Position numbers and translations under genes: made by a program. From NCBI RefSeq assembly GCF_036898095.1, contig NC_090768.1, positions 54,034,434 through 54,098,433 of the forward strand: a stretch of 64,000 bases of DNA, given 5' to 3'. Shown here piece by piece: positions 21,841-34,255 of this stretch. The notes beneath the pieces are model-generated. The model made no database searches. It was not told the DNA's origin and saw nothing but the letters and a program-made list of their open reading frames with translations. Source of the DNA: Palaemon carinicauda (lineage: Eukaryota > Arthropoda > Malacostraca > Decapoda > Palaemonidae). Position 1 is the stretch's first letter. Every line of letters begins with the position of its first letter.

Positions 21841-22800
21841 GAAGCTCAATGCCAAAGCCGTTGGAAAATTGCTCAGATGCAGCTGAACTAAAACCACCAA
21901 CAGTTCTCAGTCATAATGCTCTGGAAGTAACAATAATGGGGTTAGAATTACAAGCCACTATCCCATCATCCCCATTCAAGATATTATAGTTAATGGAATT
22001 TGTAAAAGCTGAGGAAAACCATTGATTGAGGTATATTATAGTTGAACACTGACAATGAAGGACTATACCGAGGCTTGAAGTATTATGAAAGAAGTCTTCC
22101 ACAAATACTGTATTAACTAGTTAAGTATCTTATTCGTAATAAGCTGCTTTGATATAAAGCTTCATTATCCACCGATACAAATAAGAGGCTACAGTTAAAA
22201 CTAGCAGTGCTGTGGTGGGTATTTCAGAATTAAATGAAAGTGCTTGAGAAAATTTATGGTTATGATGTACAGTACAGTATTCATAACAAAGGACTTTTTA
22301 AACTTTCCCCTGGAGTTATGACTAACGGTTAATTAAACTGTAAGTGTGGATGTGCAAAAAGTGTAAATGTGTTTTGTAAATACTAAACTTTGTAGATAAG
22401 TTGTTTTACAGATAGGATATTTTATTTCTCATAGATTTAATTGTTTTTAAGTGTAATTGCAGGCATTAAAAATAAGCTCAATTCAAATTGGATATACTTC
22501 AACTATGAGTTTCAAACTGCCTCAAACGCAGCAAGACATTGAGAGAGAATAATTGCGTTGTAAATGCAATTATATCTTGCAAAAATCTTTTTCTTCATTA
22601 TAAAAATTAAAATATAGAGGTGCTTAACATATTTTTGCATTGTTTCTTCCCTAGTTATAGATCTCTATGTACATACTTTTGATAAAGTGTTGATGTGAAA
22701 TACATGGAAGGTAAGGTCAACATGAAAATAAAAACTAAGTTGCTAAATTAGTCTTGCATCACAAGATCTTTGAAAATAAAATGGCAGAAAGTGAGAAATA
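21841..22800 (+). other. crb: probable crumbs 3' untranslated region
   Basis: Non-coding AT-rich DNA directly after the crumbs stop codon. AATAAA hexamers at 22727-22732 and 22775-22780 are candidate polyadenylation signals; the true end cannot be told from sequence alone. Confidence 0.5.
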
Positions 22801-25299
22801 TATAACAGACGACTTACTATGAAATATATTTTAATGTGCACTAAATAGGCCAGGAACTAACTTAAAGTATGTAATCTAAGATTGAGCAGTTAGCTGTAGT
22901 TCTCCAAAAACTATTTGAATCTCGCAAATACCATGTACTTACCTTTCCCTATTGCTATGAGAGCAGTAACTATTGCAAGTTTACCATAATTCCTCTGTGA
23001 TAAAACTCCATCCAAACCACTTATTGGAAATATAAGTGCCTTTTTAAAATATTTCCTTTGCCATCTTTGTATGAAGAAGGCATCTAGGTATAAGATGTTG
23101 GCGATGTGTATTGTATTTTATTTAATCTCAGGAAATATCTGCAAAATTAAATATTAAATTAATTTGGGTTCAACCATAATATAAAAATAAGCATGAACAA
23201 TTTTTCAACTCAAAAGCACTACTGTCTCATATACATTCCATTTTTACAATTTTATTCCTCATCTTTCTAGTAAGATTTATAAAGCAGTGACAAAAATAAA
23301 CTCAATGCCAACATATATTACCAAGGACAAATTAAAACTGGTTTCTGAATTATGCATGTTTTGTATATATGATGAAGTCAGATGTATATCTTAAGGTTTT
23401 TGGGACCATGTCAATTTAAAATACAGCTTGTATATTTTATTACTGTTAAACTAGGGTAAACTTGATATGTTAAACCATGTTATTTTATCCAGTACCTTTG
23501 TAAAATATTGTAAATGTCCAATTTCATTATTTAAATTACAAATTTAAAATTTCTTCAATTGTTTCAATTACAAAATTTTTGAGACTAGTAGTGATCTATC
23601 ATTTTGCAATAGTAACAAAAACCTATGCACCCGGCATGTTGCACTTTATAACAGAGGTTAATCAAGAGTGATTATTTTGGTAAGAAGAGCTATATTAGTA
23701 TCCAGAGAGGTAGCCCAGTCATCTATCTGAATTTATAGTGCTAGCTGTACCACGGCAACTTATCAGACCAGTATCAGCAACTTGTCTGCCTATTTTATAG
23801 GTCAGAAAAAAAGTTTATTACTACACAGATACAAACTTCAGTCATTCACATGGGGTATTTACTCATGCTTTCTAGGACTGTCCAATCAAAAACTTGATTG
23901 CATCTAGCTTCAATGCTGGGTGAACACCGCGAGGAGCAAGAGGACACTTGCTCGCAACATCTCTCCACAACACTGCTGATCGTGAAGTGAAGAGTTGTGT
24001 TCTTACTTCCTCTCTACGATCAAGCCTTTCATCTCATTTATTCTTTTAGTGTTAAGTTTTTCTTAATGAATAATCATTAAATTCACTGTGAATTATCTAT
24101 GAGTTATGAGAGTGTGCTTATGTCTGGTAAATCTCTATATTATGTTCTTTCCCAGGATGTGATAGCGACTATTGCGGCATCCTCAAGAGCCGACCAGAAA
24201 TAGACACTATAACACAAGTTAGGACTAATCTCATTCTATGCAGCAAGAACCTCACTTTAATTTTTCACATCAAGATTGCCCTGAAACTTTATCAACAACC
24301 GAGACATATCCAGAATGGTAGCAATTACAAACAGCGAGACCTTGAGCCAGCAATTGTGAAAATTCTTGCTTTAAGCCAGGTCCCAGCATATATATCATGA
24401 TTATGTAAAATGAACAGGCTTGTTAAGAAAGACATTCCCGTTGGAGGGACAGACAGCTCTCCACAACACCAAGATTGAGATCCTCCCTAGTATGCCACAG
24501 TGGTGGGGATTCCCCTTCGTGAATCTAGAAGTAAGGAGGGAAAGAAATCCCCTACCTTATGTCTATAACGGAACTCCAGTCTGACTTGAAAGTTAACCTT
24601 ACTAAGTTGTGTACACGAGGCCCATGGCAAAAACAATGTAGAGGCCTTCCAGTCAATAAACCTTCGATTGTAACCGACTTAATCTGGGAAAGGACACCTA
24701 TATTTCAGCTACACATGTTGAGCCAGGAAAAAGTTACCCCATGCCCCTCTCCACCTCCTTATCTCACCTCAATGTGTTTACGACAAGAGAAAGGAAGGAC
24801 AGTAGAGATTAATTAGGTAATCCTTATAATTCAGACAAGACAATTGTTTACCATACGGGGGGTTCCGCTGTAAGCGCCGGCAACAACTTAAGGGAGGATA
24901 ACTCTTGGAACCTCTTAAGTCTATTTCAGACGCCTTAGACTTCAAGGATTAGGAGCCTCATCCGTTACCTAGGGAATATGACAGCCTCCCCTGGAGATTC
25001 CTCTCACTAAGGAAAAACCTGAGACAGGATTGAGACTTGAGCAGGAAATCCTGAACTCTAATACGGACCAATTCTAGAGACAAAACCAAAAAGAATTCCT
25101 GGGTGAAAATTTTAAGGTTGTCTTAGCTGTTAGCTTAAAGTTGGAGACATCCCACAGAGTTCTGGTACCAACTTGAAAAATAATTTGATCTTGCTTGCAT
25201 CAAAACCTGGACCCAAAACGGGGGGGAAAAATCACTGTTTCTGCACCTAAGAAACTAATCCAACCAACCACTGAGGCATAAACGTGTTCTCTCATCACA
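22801..25299. other. intergenic or old-transposon DNA, no firm gene
   Basis: The first part is AT-rich. A minus-strand open stretch of about 141 bases (22943-23083) ends in a gtaagt donor and reads QRWQRKYFKKALIFPISG and further residues, but its acceptor is poor. From about 23870 the base composition changes. The segment 23880-24030 resembles, in reverse orientation, 42320-42460 (shared blocks around 'aagaggac.cttgc', 'cacaac.ctgct' and 'gtgaagtga.gagt'), so it is part of a dispersed repeat. The 85-aa frame at 24559-24816 is not recognised. Confidence 0.4.
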
Positions 25300-26059
25300 A
25301 TGCATACAATACTTTATCTGAAAAATTTTTAACTAACCTAGTCTAGAATACAAAAAAAAAAAAACATTCAAACTCCTGAAGGCCTACAAAAAACTTTCAA
25401 AATCAATACGATAAGATTTCACCCTACCAACACCCCCCCCCCCCCCCTCAAACAAAATTTCTTTAGCAAACTATTTTGCAAATCCTGAATTTCATGAAAT
25501 ATGTCTATTAATGTTGGACCCAAGACAGGAGATTAAATTGTGATCTAGAACAAGATTTGGTAACCAATTCACTTTGATACAAATCAAAACCTTTGTGGTA
25601 CAGTATCAATGGCCTCAAACACTAAACAAGAACTAAAATTGTCAGTCTTTCTCAGCATTGTTACTTATTTTATTTTTTTGCTATCCAAAACATAAGAAAA
25701 TTGAGGTGGACAAATAGTCTTGGAAGAGAATTCTCCAAAGATTAAGAAGAATAAGCAGCATCCCAACTTACCTCAAACAACTTGTTAAGATATTTCTCGG
25801 CAATTCAGGATCCTCCTCGTGTTCTCTTCATCCTCATCTCCTTAAAATTGACTTATGACAAGCTCAATATAGAGCTTGCTATCTAACCAAGCCCATTACC
25901 ATCAATAACATGATGAACTAATTAGCTTGAGGGAGATTAATCAGCCTCCAACGTGCTAGTAAGGATGAAAACCTTGCCGTTGCAGTATTATCAAGGAAGA
26001 GAGAACAAAGCTATAGCAAAAGTCTAAAATGATTACAGCCAAGGGCTGAAAGGACATTA
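25300..26059. other. unassigned DNA with a poly-C tract
   Basis: Contains a run of C (about 25432-25448). From about 25930 there is sequence related to the 1.2-kb units seen at 35.3-39.6 kb (for example 'cagcctccaacgtgctagtaaggatgaaaacc' near 25948). No gene. Confidence 0.4.
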
Positions 26060-26149
26060 CAAGGGAACACTAATACCACAAACCCCCACAATGTTAAACT
26101 TCTTCAAATACATTGGTCCAAGGGAATTATTATTACAGTATTATTATTA

Positions 26150-26430
26150 CCTGCTAAGCTACAACCCTAGTAGGAAAAGGAGGGTGCTCTAAGCCCAGGG
26201 GTCCCAACAGGGAGAATAGCCTAGTGAGGAAAGGAAAAGAGGAAAAATGAAATACTTTAAGAAAAGTAACAGCATTAAAATAAATATTTCCTTTATAAAC
26301 TATTAAAACTTTAACAAAACAAGAGAAATTAGATAGAATAGTGCCCGAGTATACCCTGAAGCAAGAGAACTCCAACCCAAGACAGTGTAGACCATAGTAC
26401 AGATGCTATGGCACAAACCAAGACTAGGGA
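26150..26430 (+). repeat. 640-bp interspersed repeat, split by DIRS-1
   Basis: Shows the typical start (ttattattattacctgctaagctacaacccta) and runs to agactaggga. The continuation, caatggtttgat..., is found 8.2 kb away at 34598-34634 after DIRS-1. Beyond 'agaagagct' the copy departs from the family sequence. The uninterrupted equivalent is at 43370-43687. Confidence 0.75.
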
Positions 26431-26881
26431 ACGGATTTTGAAGCGAAGCGAAAAATCTATATTTGGGTGAGATGGCAATGTCATCTTGATGAAAGATTCC
26501 TATTGGTAGCTTTCTAAGGGATATTTGGCTACAGTGATATTCCCAGATAATTGACCTTTAGGTCTCCAGAATTCTAACTCCTGGCGCGAATATCCTTAAC
26601 ATTTCTCTTAAGGATATCGCGTAATATCAGGGGACGTATATCTTGATACGACACATGGCAATCTTCACCCCGAATAGCGTTTTCGTTTCAAGGGGGAAGA
26701 GTGGCGAAACTGAAGGGGAGCCATTATCAAGGTTACCCTTCTTCCCGTACTATTACGAGGATCCAAGATGGCGCTCATTCCTTGTAGCATTGAGCATGGT
26801 GCTATAGATATAGTAGTTTCGGGAGGGATCTTGCCTAAGCCTTTTCTATGGAAAAGGAGGTCGGGTCCATCAGGACGACAT

Positions 26882-26962
26882 GGCCATCTCACCCAAAAGT
26901 AGATTTTTCGCTTCACTTCAAAATCCGTTTATTGGGCTCAAGCCATGTCATCCTGATGGAAG
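26882..26962. repeat. DIRS-1 internal complementary region
   Basis: The first part (about 26882-26930, ending aaaatccgtt) is the reverse complement of the element's left terminus at 26431-26478. It runs directly into gggctcaagccatgt.atcctgatggaag, the reverse complement of the right terminus at about 34555-34592. It therefore mirrors the junction of a circularised element. In the DIRS replication model this region templates completion of the circle. Confidence 0.85.
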
Positions 26963-27678
26963 TTTACCAGAGAATTACAAGAAAGTACTGTATATGTGGG
27001 ATTTCTTAAAAGTGCCTTAACCTTGGGAAAATTTTTATATGGTCATACAGACCATTGAGAAATAAGACAAGACCGTTATACGTCATTACCTCTTATCATG
27101 GAACTATGTTAGGGCTTCCTGTCCCCTGCAGGGAAGTGTTGTGCTAGACAGAAAAAAAGTCAAGGTTTGTATATAGTAGGAACAAATATAAGTATCAATC
27201 AGAACTATTTGTTACATTTATTCCAGTAATAATTAAGGTTTACTTAGGAAATTAAGTAAAGAACTCTGGCTATCTTCACTGTGCTATTTACCGGGCGAAA
27301 TAAGACGCAATTACACTTTTAGTCCTTTATTTAGGCTAAATATGTAAATTATATAACAAGTGTAAATAAAATAGAATTATACATGCAACAGTTACAAATA
27401 AAGTTCTTCTACCCAAAAGGGAAGAAAAGGTAAATGCCACTATAAAAATTGAAAAATTTGGAAAATTCATAAATATAATTTCAGTAAATGTTGGATACTA
27501 TCAACACTGTGTACGATGTACACACTGCACAATTGTTATCAGTATAATTCTTCACCTGAAAATTTGAACAGTCCTAGTGTCACCTTGGTGACACTCATAT
27601 AAAAGATTTTGCACTGGAGGTGTCAACACCTTTTCACCCGAATTGAGTGTCCCAATCAATTCACTGTTCATCGCAGCA

Positions 27679-28408
27679 CTAGACAACAGGTTTTACTACA
27701 CTACCTGGCGTCACCACATAATCCTTCAATTCGTGCACTTGCTTCGCATAATGTTTGTAGAACACTCTGGACGACTTCCATCCCGCATATAAGCGAAGAC
27801 GCTCGAAGTCCATATGCTGAAAGAAGTTAAGCGAGGAAGCAATTTTCCTTAGATCATGACCTGCGGGTGTACTGTCAGGATCCGCTCTGCGAATAAAGTA
27901 GGTAAGCTTCGCCCTGAGTTGATTCAGGGATAAGTTCAATCCCAAGGTTTCTCCTTTGAAGAGCTGTCCTCCCCTGACAACTGAAGTTCTTCGAAGATAG
28001 ACCTTTAGACATTCTACTGGACAAAGAGACATCTTCCTTCAGAGGGCAGTTTCTCCAGGGACCCCATCTCTTAGTGGGTAGCTCATTCTTGGCGAGAAAG
28101 GTAGGATCAGGAGAGAGATTCAGTTCTCCCGCTTCTGTGAACTGAATATGGCCCTCATCTCTTGATAGGGCTACTATTTTACTAACCCCTGAGGCTATAG
28201 CGAACAGGAAAATAACTTTTTGGGTAAGATCCTTAGGAGAACAACTTTCATTGTTCAAGGTTGTGGCATAGTGTAAGACCTTGTTCAAGGACCATGAAAT
28301 GGGCTTTGGAGGTGCTGCAGGTCTAAGTCTAGCACATGCTTTCGAGATCCGGTTAAAGATTTTGTTCGTTAGGTCCACTTGGAAGGCATTTGGAAGAGGT
28401 CTAGTCAA
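27679..28408 (-). pseudogene. DIRS-1 tyrosine recombinase
   Basis: Integrase of the tyrosine recombinase family that would insert the circular DNA. Two overlapping frames (28408-27875 and 28032-27679) give one protein if a frameshift near 28000 is allowed. Visible pieces: an N-terminal core-binding part (SWSLNKVLHYATTL), the catalytic start (FLFAIASGVSKIVALSRDEG), where the Arg expected before the Ser-Glu is replaced, then GHDLRKIASS with the H-x-x-R pair, and LYAGWKSSRVFYKHY with the nucleophile Tyr. One catalytic Arg and the reading frame are therefore lost. Confidence 0.85.
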
Positions 28409-28633
28409 ATGCTGATTTACACGTCGTTATCGTGTTGGCAGCTAGGCCTTGTTCATGAAGGTGGATGAAGAAGGCCAGGCAGAAGTCTATTGAGACTTCC
28501 TTCGGGTTTTTTACTTTGACAAAAGCAACCCACTTTTTCCAAGATGATTCGTATTGTCTTCTAGTTGACTTTGACTTTTATTCTTTTAGTAAGTCTATAA
28601 TGCCTTTTGAGATCCGAAATCTTTTCTTAACCG

Positions 28634-29564
28634 CTAAGGTGAGAAAATCATGAGATGAAGGTTTTGGGTTCTCTGTGATGAAGCGAAGACAGTCGACTTC
28701 TGAACCAGTTGAGATAGAGCAGTGTTCAGTAGAGGGACCAGCCTCAGCTTCAGTTCCATTACCAGAGGGAACCAGTTGCTCTTGGGCCACTTGGGGGCTA
28801 CTAGAGCTGCTGTTCTCTTAAAGGATCTCTGCTTGTGGAGATCTTTCAGTAGGATATTGGTTGGACGGAACAGGTAAATCCTGGTCCATTCGCTCCTGTC
28901 GAGGGACATGACGTCCGTTGCCTCCATTAGAGGGTCCTTGTATGGGGCTACATACCGAGGTAGTTTCTTGTTATCGCTCGTCACGAAGAGGTCTATCTGC
29001 AGTTCCGGGACTTGTTCCAAGATGAAGAAGAAAGAGTCTGCGTCTAGGGACCATTCTGACAATCGGCTTCAGCCTGGATAGAGCGTCTGCCGTCACATTG
29101 CGGAACCCTTGTAGGTGAACTGCTGATAAGTGCCATCTCTTCTTTTTCGATAAACAAAAGATGGCTAACATTACATGGTTGACGTGGGGCGATCTCGAGC
29201 CTTGTCGATTCAGACATCTCACTATCACTTCGCTGTCCAAGATCAGCCTGATGTGGGCTGATCTGCGAGGGGAGAGTTTTTTCAATGGCAAGAGGACTGT
29301 TATTGACTCCAGAATATTGATGTGAAAGGTCTTGAACAGGGATGACCAAGTCCCTTGGGCTTTCCTTTGGTGGGAGTAACCTCCCCGTCCTTCCGTTGAG
29401 GGATCAGTGGGAATGGTTACTGATGGTAGAGGTGGTTGCAAGGGCACTGTCCTTAGCATCTTGACCTTCGACCACGGCTTGAGAAGTGATCGCAGTAAGG
29501 TCGGTATCGGTCTTTGTAGATCTCTGAGAGTTTGATGCGTATCTTCACCAGACTCCTGACACAT
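28634..29564 (-). pseudogene. DIRS-1 RNase H and linker domain
   Basis: Frames 29564-28971 and 29062-28634. RNase H signature blocks are readable: TDPSTEGRGGY (Ala and Trp of the usual T-D-A-S-x-x-G-W-G changed), FHINILESITVLLPL, LILDSEVIVRCLNRQGS and VHLQGFRNVTADALSR. The region after it (SDNKKLPRYVAPY, then ALVAPKWPKSNWFPLV) is the conserved linker between RNase H and recombinase in these elements. Broken by at least one frameshift. Confidence 0.85.
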
Positions 29565-30412
29565 CTTTCAGCTGTGCTCTTAGCACTGGGTCTGTTACTG
29601 CTGCAAACTGGAGAGAGCCCAGTACTCTTTTCTGTTGCCGTCTTGAAATCTTGTCGGATTTCAGTAGTCTCTTGACAGACCCGGCAATCTCTCTCCTCTT
29701 CCCTGGGGGAATGGAGAGGCGGTGTGACTTCAAGTTCCAATGGATTCCCAGTCATTGAAACTCCTGAGCTGGAGAGAGTCGAGACTTCTTGAAGTTGATC
29801 TTGAATCCCAGATTTTCCTGGAACTGGATCACCACCTTGGATGCTTGCAGACAAGCCGTCCTCCATGCTGTCCACACCACCCATTCGTCCAGGTATGCTG
29901 CTACCTGAACACATTCTAGGCGTAGTTGTTGAACGACTGTATCTGCAAGTTTCGTGAAGATCCTTGGGGCTATGTTTAGTCCGAAGGGCATGGCTCTGAA
30001 GACATACTTTTTCTTCTGTAGCTTGAATCCTACGTAGGAGGAGAGGGGGCAGCTGATAGGGAGATGCCAGTAAGTACCTGCCAGGTCTATTGAGACTGTG
30101 TACGCCCCTTTTAGTAACAGGGTCCTTATGTGCTGAAGAGTTAACATCCTGAACTTGCTGTTCTCGATGAACTTGAGTGGCGACAAGTCCAGAATGACCG
30201 AGTTTGTCCGAGTCCTTCTTGGGAACACAAAGCAGACTTCGCTGGAATTTGATGGACTTTGCTCTCCTTATAACCTGTTTGCTCAAAAGGTATATTCTTC
30301 CAATGAGGGGGAGGAGTGTTTGAAGAATTGAGGAAATGATGGTGGAAGCTTGCTCCACCTCTATCCTAGTCCATTCTTGATTAGGCTGTGGGCCCAAGGA
30401 TCGAAGGTCCAA
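29545..30412 (-). pseudogene. DIRS-1 reverse transcriptase
   Basis: Would copy the element RNA into DNA. The N-terminal part lies in frame 30412-30230 and the core in frame 30228-29755, separated by a frameshift near 30225. Core motifs: LDLSPLKFI, then GAYTVSIDLAGTYWHLPI (the first catalytic Asp sits in S-I-D-L), FRAMPFGLNIAPRIFTKL, and the active-site box VAAYLDEWVVW. The second Asp of the usual Y-x-D-D pair is Glu here. An in-frame TGA at 29752-29754 precedes the thumb region (KSHRLSIPPGKRREI). Inactive by several independent changes. Confidence 0.88.
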
Positions 30413-30454
30413 CGATCCTGTAAGTGATAGAGCCTCCCTCCTACCTGAAGCATC

Positions 30455-31971
30455 TCATAGCTTCAATTGTCTTGAGGGTTTACCTCCCTGACCACGTCCT
30501 CCCCTACCTCGAGAGGGGCGTCTTGAGGAGCGCCATCGGGAGCCTCCACCTTTAGGACGAAAGGTAGTGGTTTGCCTCTCAAACCCAGGGTTGAATGCTG
30601 GTGACTGGGCAACCAGCTGCTGAGGCACCACTTGGAATGTGGTCTGTGGTTGAGCAACCACTTGGGGCACCGCGGTCATGGCGACTGTAGGATGTTGTTG
30701 GGCAGGCCAAGAGGGTAGTCTAGGCTTCTTGGTCTTCCTCTTAGGTCGAGGACCCGCATCCGGGGAAGGCTTCTGTTTTGATGAAATGCCTCTCTTCTGG
30801 AGAAGGTTCCTATTCTCCATGGCGGCTTATCAACTACCTCCTTGACCACTTCATTTGGGAAGAGGTCTTTACCCCAGATATTGGAAAATATCAGCTTCCT
30901 GGGTTCGTGTTTTACTGTTGCTGCAGCAAACACGAACTCTACAGGCTCTCCTAGCCTTCATAAAGGGGTACAGGTCCTTTACTAAGGTGGCCATGTGCAT
31001 TTTGGCCAGGACCATGAGCATGTCTGGGGTGCTTTTCAGGCCTGCACACATCTTTATGCAGTTCTGTAGGGATAGGGATGCCGAAAGTCTCTCCTTCGTC
31101 TCTTGCTCCCTGCGCAAGAGAAAGTCTGACAGTTTCGGGAGATTTTCGCTGAACTGTCGTCCCGCGATATCTGCATCCAACTTCCCTACTGAGAAAGTTA
31201 GGTGGACTTCTTTCCATTCCTTATCTTCCATGGGCAGGGTTTGCCTGCCTCCACTGCCTTGGCAACAGCTTTAAAAGCCTTCAACGTAAAGGGGAAGGTT
31301 ATTGAAGCAGGAGCAAGAAAGGTAGGGTGCTTCTTGCTCGAAGCGGACCCTTTCGAGTTTGTGTAACCCACCTTCTTCAGGCTGCTCGACAAGAGAGCCT
31401 GTGCCTTGTCGTGGTCGAAAACCATGACCTCCTTCAGTTCAGTCTCCTCTTTTGACGCTAGCTCCTGCTTCAGTCGAACGAAGCAGTCTGGGTAAGCATT
31501 AAAGCTTGGCCAGAACTGGATGTCGTCTAAGGGGACAGGTCCCATCTTCTCCGAGATGTAGAGTTTGCCGTTGGTAATCGGCATAAACTCTGCGTATCTC
31601 TAGGGATTGGTTTCCAAGCAGGGTGGGAGGTCTTGGACTCTGGGTCGCTTGAATGATCCTCGGGAGGCGGTGAGTCGAGCTCCATTTCTCGAGCCTCGCT
31701 TCCCTTGCTTGCGAATATTCTCCATTAAGGCCATAAGATGGGCCCGAACTGCCTGGCTCATGTTGTCCATTGGAGGGGTAGAAGCGGAAGATGTCGAGGC
31801 TATCGACTCCAGTGCCGGCACAGACGGAAGGGACTCCGACTCGACGACATCTTCATCTTCAGGAGGTAGAGTAGACTCCTCCTCCTCGGGATCATCCTTC
31901 AATAGATCCTTTTCAGTGTCTGTGGACACTTCAGACATCCTTTCCTCCCGATGGATGTCCATGACTTGCAA
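30455..31971 (-). pseudogene. DIRS-1 ORF1 (Gag-like)
   Basis: The first ORF of the element, presumed RNA-binding/structural. The N-terminal part is acidic and serine-rich (31971-31603) and ends in an in-frame TAG at 31600-31602. The same frame reopens (31584-31198) with PLDDIQFWPSFNAYPDCF. Further parts are in shifted frames: FSVGKLDADIAGRQFSENLP at about 31170-31110 and a C-terminal Arg/Gly-rich tail (RRPSRGRGGRGQGG) at about 30500. At least two frameshifts and one stop. No zinc knuckle is seen; the Arg/Gly tail may bind RNA. Confidence 0.75.
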
Positions 31972-34255
31972 CGCCTCACTGACATCCGTCCCGATGGCAA
32001 CCTGGACGCAGGGAGGTCCGGGTCGTGCTTAGGGCACGACAGCTTCACTACCCGCCTTCGGAACAGCAAGCTACGCATCCTGTCGTTAGGCAGGTATGGT
32101 CCCGGAGAGATCTTCTGGAACCCTCTTACCCATTTGCACAGGTTTTCTCGTGCTGCATCCCTAGCCTACGTTGCCTTGGGGTCGTTGAAACCTTCGGTCA
32201 CCAAGGTCCCAGTACCGCAGGGTTTTGGTAGTGATGGTGCAGGGGTCACGAGACCTGCACGCTTTGTGACCACAGAAGTTCCTACTCCTGTGGTTACAGA
32301 AGATCACATCGCACTTCATTTGGGGTTGCCTGTAAAGAAAGGAAAATTAAACGAGTATGCGGTTGTTTATCTCACATGATAAACAAGTTATGCAAAATAT
32401 TAATATTTTAACCATCATAGCTTAGGATAGTAAGTTAGAAGGGAAATAGGAAAGACATATACTTGTATCTCCTGTCCAGCAAATTCCTGTGACCTCCCCC
32501 AAATATTAAAGTTTTAGAGTTTCCTTATCAAGGCATACTCAAAAGAGAAGGATTCTAACCTCTAGGGATAGAATAAGTGTATACTAACACTGACCCTTCT
32601 TAAATTATTTAATATTGTGGGGTAAGTTATCAACCGATTACTTATCAGTGTATTGAAGGAATTCTTTCTTTCAATATAGAATTGGTCTCAACAATAGACT
32701 GAGCAAGGATTCACAAGGTATGTTGGAAAATAACTACTATATAATATATACTATAGTTTTCTGTCTACAGTATATACTATACTGCAAATATACTGGCTAC
32801 TGTATAATCATATACTAGGCTAGCACCTGGCGGCACTGGTCCAGCCGGCAGCATGTACCTGGCGGCACTTGCCGACAGAGAGAGAAAGCATGGAGTGAAG
32901 GGCTGCCTTATTAAAATGTATGTTTACAATAAATAATGGTGTAAGTATATAACCTTACTGTCTTCCTCCTGAATAAGGGTTCAAATGGAAGGGGAGAATG
33001 CATCATTCAGGCTTCCATCCAGCCACAAGATCCATTGCCGGTCGCTGCAGGTTTCATGGATGTGGGTGGCAGTCCAAGGGAGGACTGAAGAACACTCAAC
33101 AGCAGAGGGGTCTCCCACCGGCAGCCGTCACAGCCGGCACCACCTTTGCCTATGTAGGAGCCCGGCCGGCACTACGATCTACCCGGCCAGCGGGGAGATT
33201 GTAGGATGATGGCCACAGGATTGCGATAGCTAGGCCATAGCTAAAGGACAGAGAGGGGAAGGGAAAGGGTCCTGTATCAAGTGTTAGTAGAAGGCGGCAG
33301 GATTGTCGGCAGCAGGATTGCCGCCACTTCCACACAAGGGTGAAACTTTCAGTATCGGCGCCTTCTTAGGCGGAAGAAGAAAATCTATTCTTCAGCCTAG
33401 GGTCTGCTGAAACAGGACTAGTCTTCTAGACCGCAGGGGAGAAGCTGGTGGCATTAGACTACCACTTCAAGTGCGGCCCAGGGAGGCATAGCTTCCTATG
33501 CCGAGAGCTCTAAGCCAGCAAGGGAGTGACTACCTGCCCTGCAGCCCGGCAGAAAGACTGAATACTCTGAGAATCTGTCGAAAACCCAAATCAGGATACT
33601 CGCCAGCTAGGGTGGGAGACAGAAAACACTAGCCTAGTCAAGCTGGAGTGAATTACTCTATGGCGAGACAAAGGGTTGTCGCCTAAGGCGGCACTCAGAG
33701 GGAAGGAGGGATTACCCTCAAATCTCCACAGGAGATGAGTATAGAGTTATATAAATAATTCTAGGAGATATACTATCTCCTGTTGAATTGATAAAACGAT
33801 ACAGGAGGGTAAACGGGGATAGTGTATGAAAGTATACTAAAGCACCTAGGCTAGGTAGCCTAGCGCGGGCGAGATCTCAGTTACCTAAATCGTCGAAACT
33901 AACGTATACGTTGACATAAGGAAGAGGAAATTTGTATGCATAAACATATCTTTACTAGTACAATGATGCCTAAATAGCTTTCATAATTTATTAATGCTAT
34001 TACAACCAGGAATGTTATTCTGCTAACTAAATAACACATGCATGACGAACGACAGCGCCCACGTGGCGCCTCCATTGACTGGCCAAGCTCCATAAACACA
34101 TTAAATTAAACTAATTTCACTGTGAGGCAGGAGCTAAAAATTATACACTATAAAGATTAAATACTCAACTTCCCAGAGGCAGAAGAAGTTGGAGAAAGCA
34201 TATTAAATCCTCTCAAGAACGATCAAGAACTTTAGATAACAGGGAAACCACCGTG
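31972..34255 (-). other. DIRS-1 5' leader, non-coding
   Basis: Sequence between the right terminal repeat and ORF1. GC-rich parts with repeated cggcagg/gccggc blocks (32820-32880, 32985-33340) alternate with AT-rich DNA. The plus-strand frames here are antisense shadows. Confidence 0.55.

Noticed and set aside
22943..23083. Minus-strand exon ending in a gtaagt donor
   Set aside because: Acceptor is weak, an in-frame stop lies close upstream, phase does not fit the other candidate at 20864-20995, and the peptide is not recognised.
31607..32379. Plus-strand frames opposite DIRS-1 ORF1
   Set aside because: Shadows of the minus-strand acidic Ser/Glu-rich ORF1.
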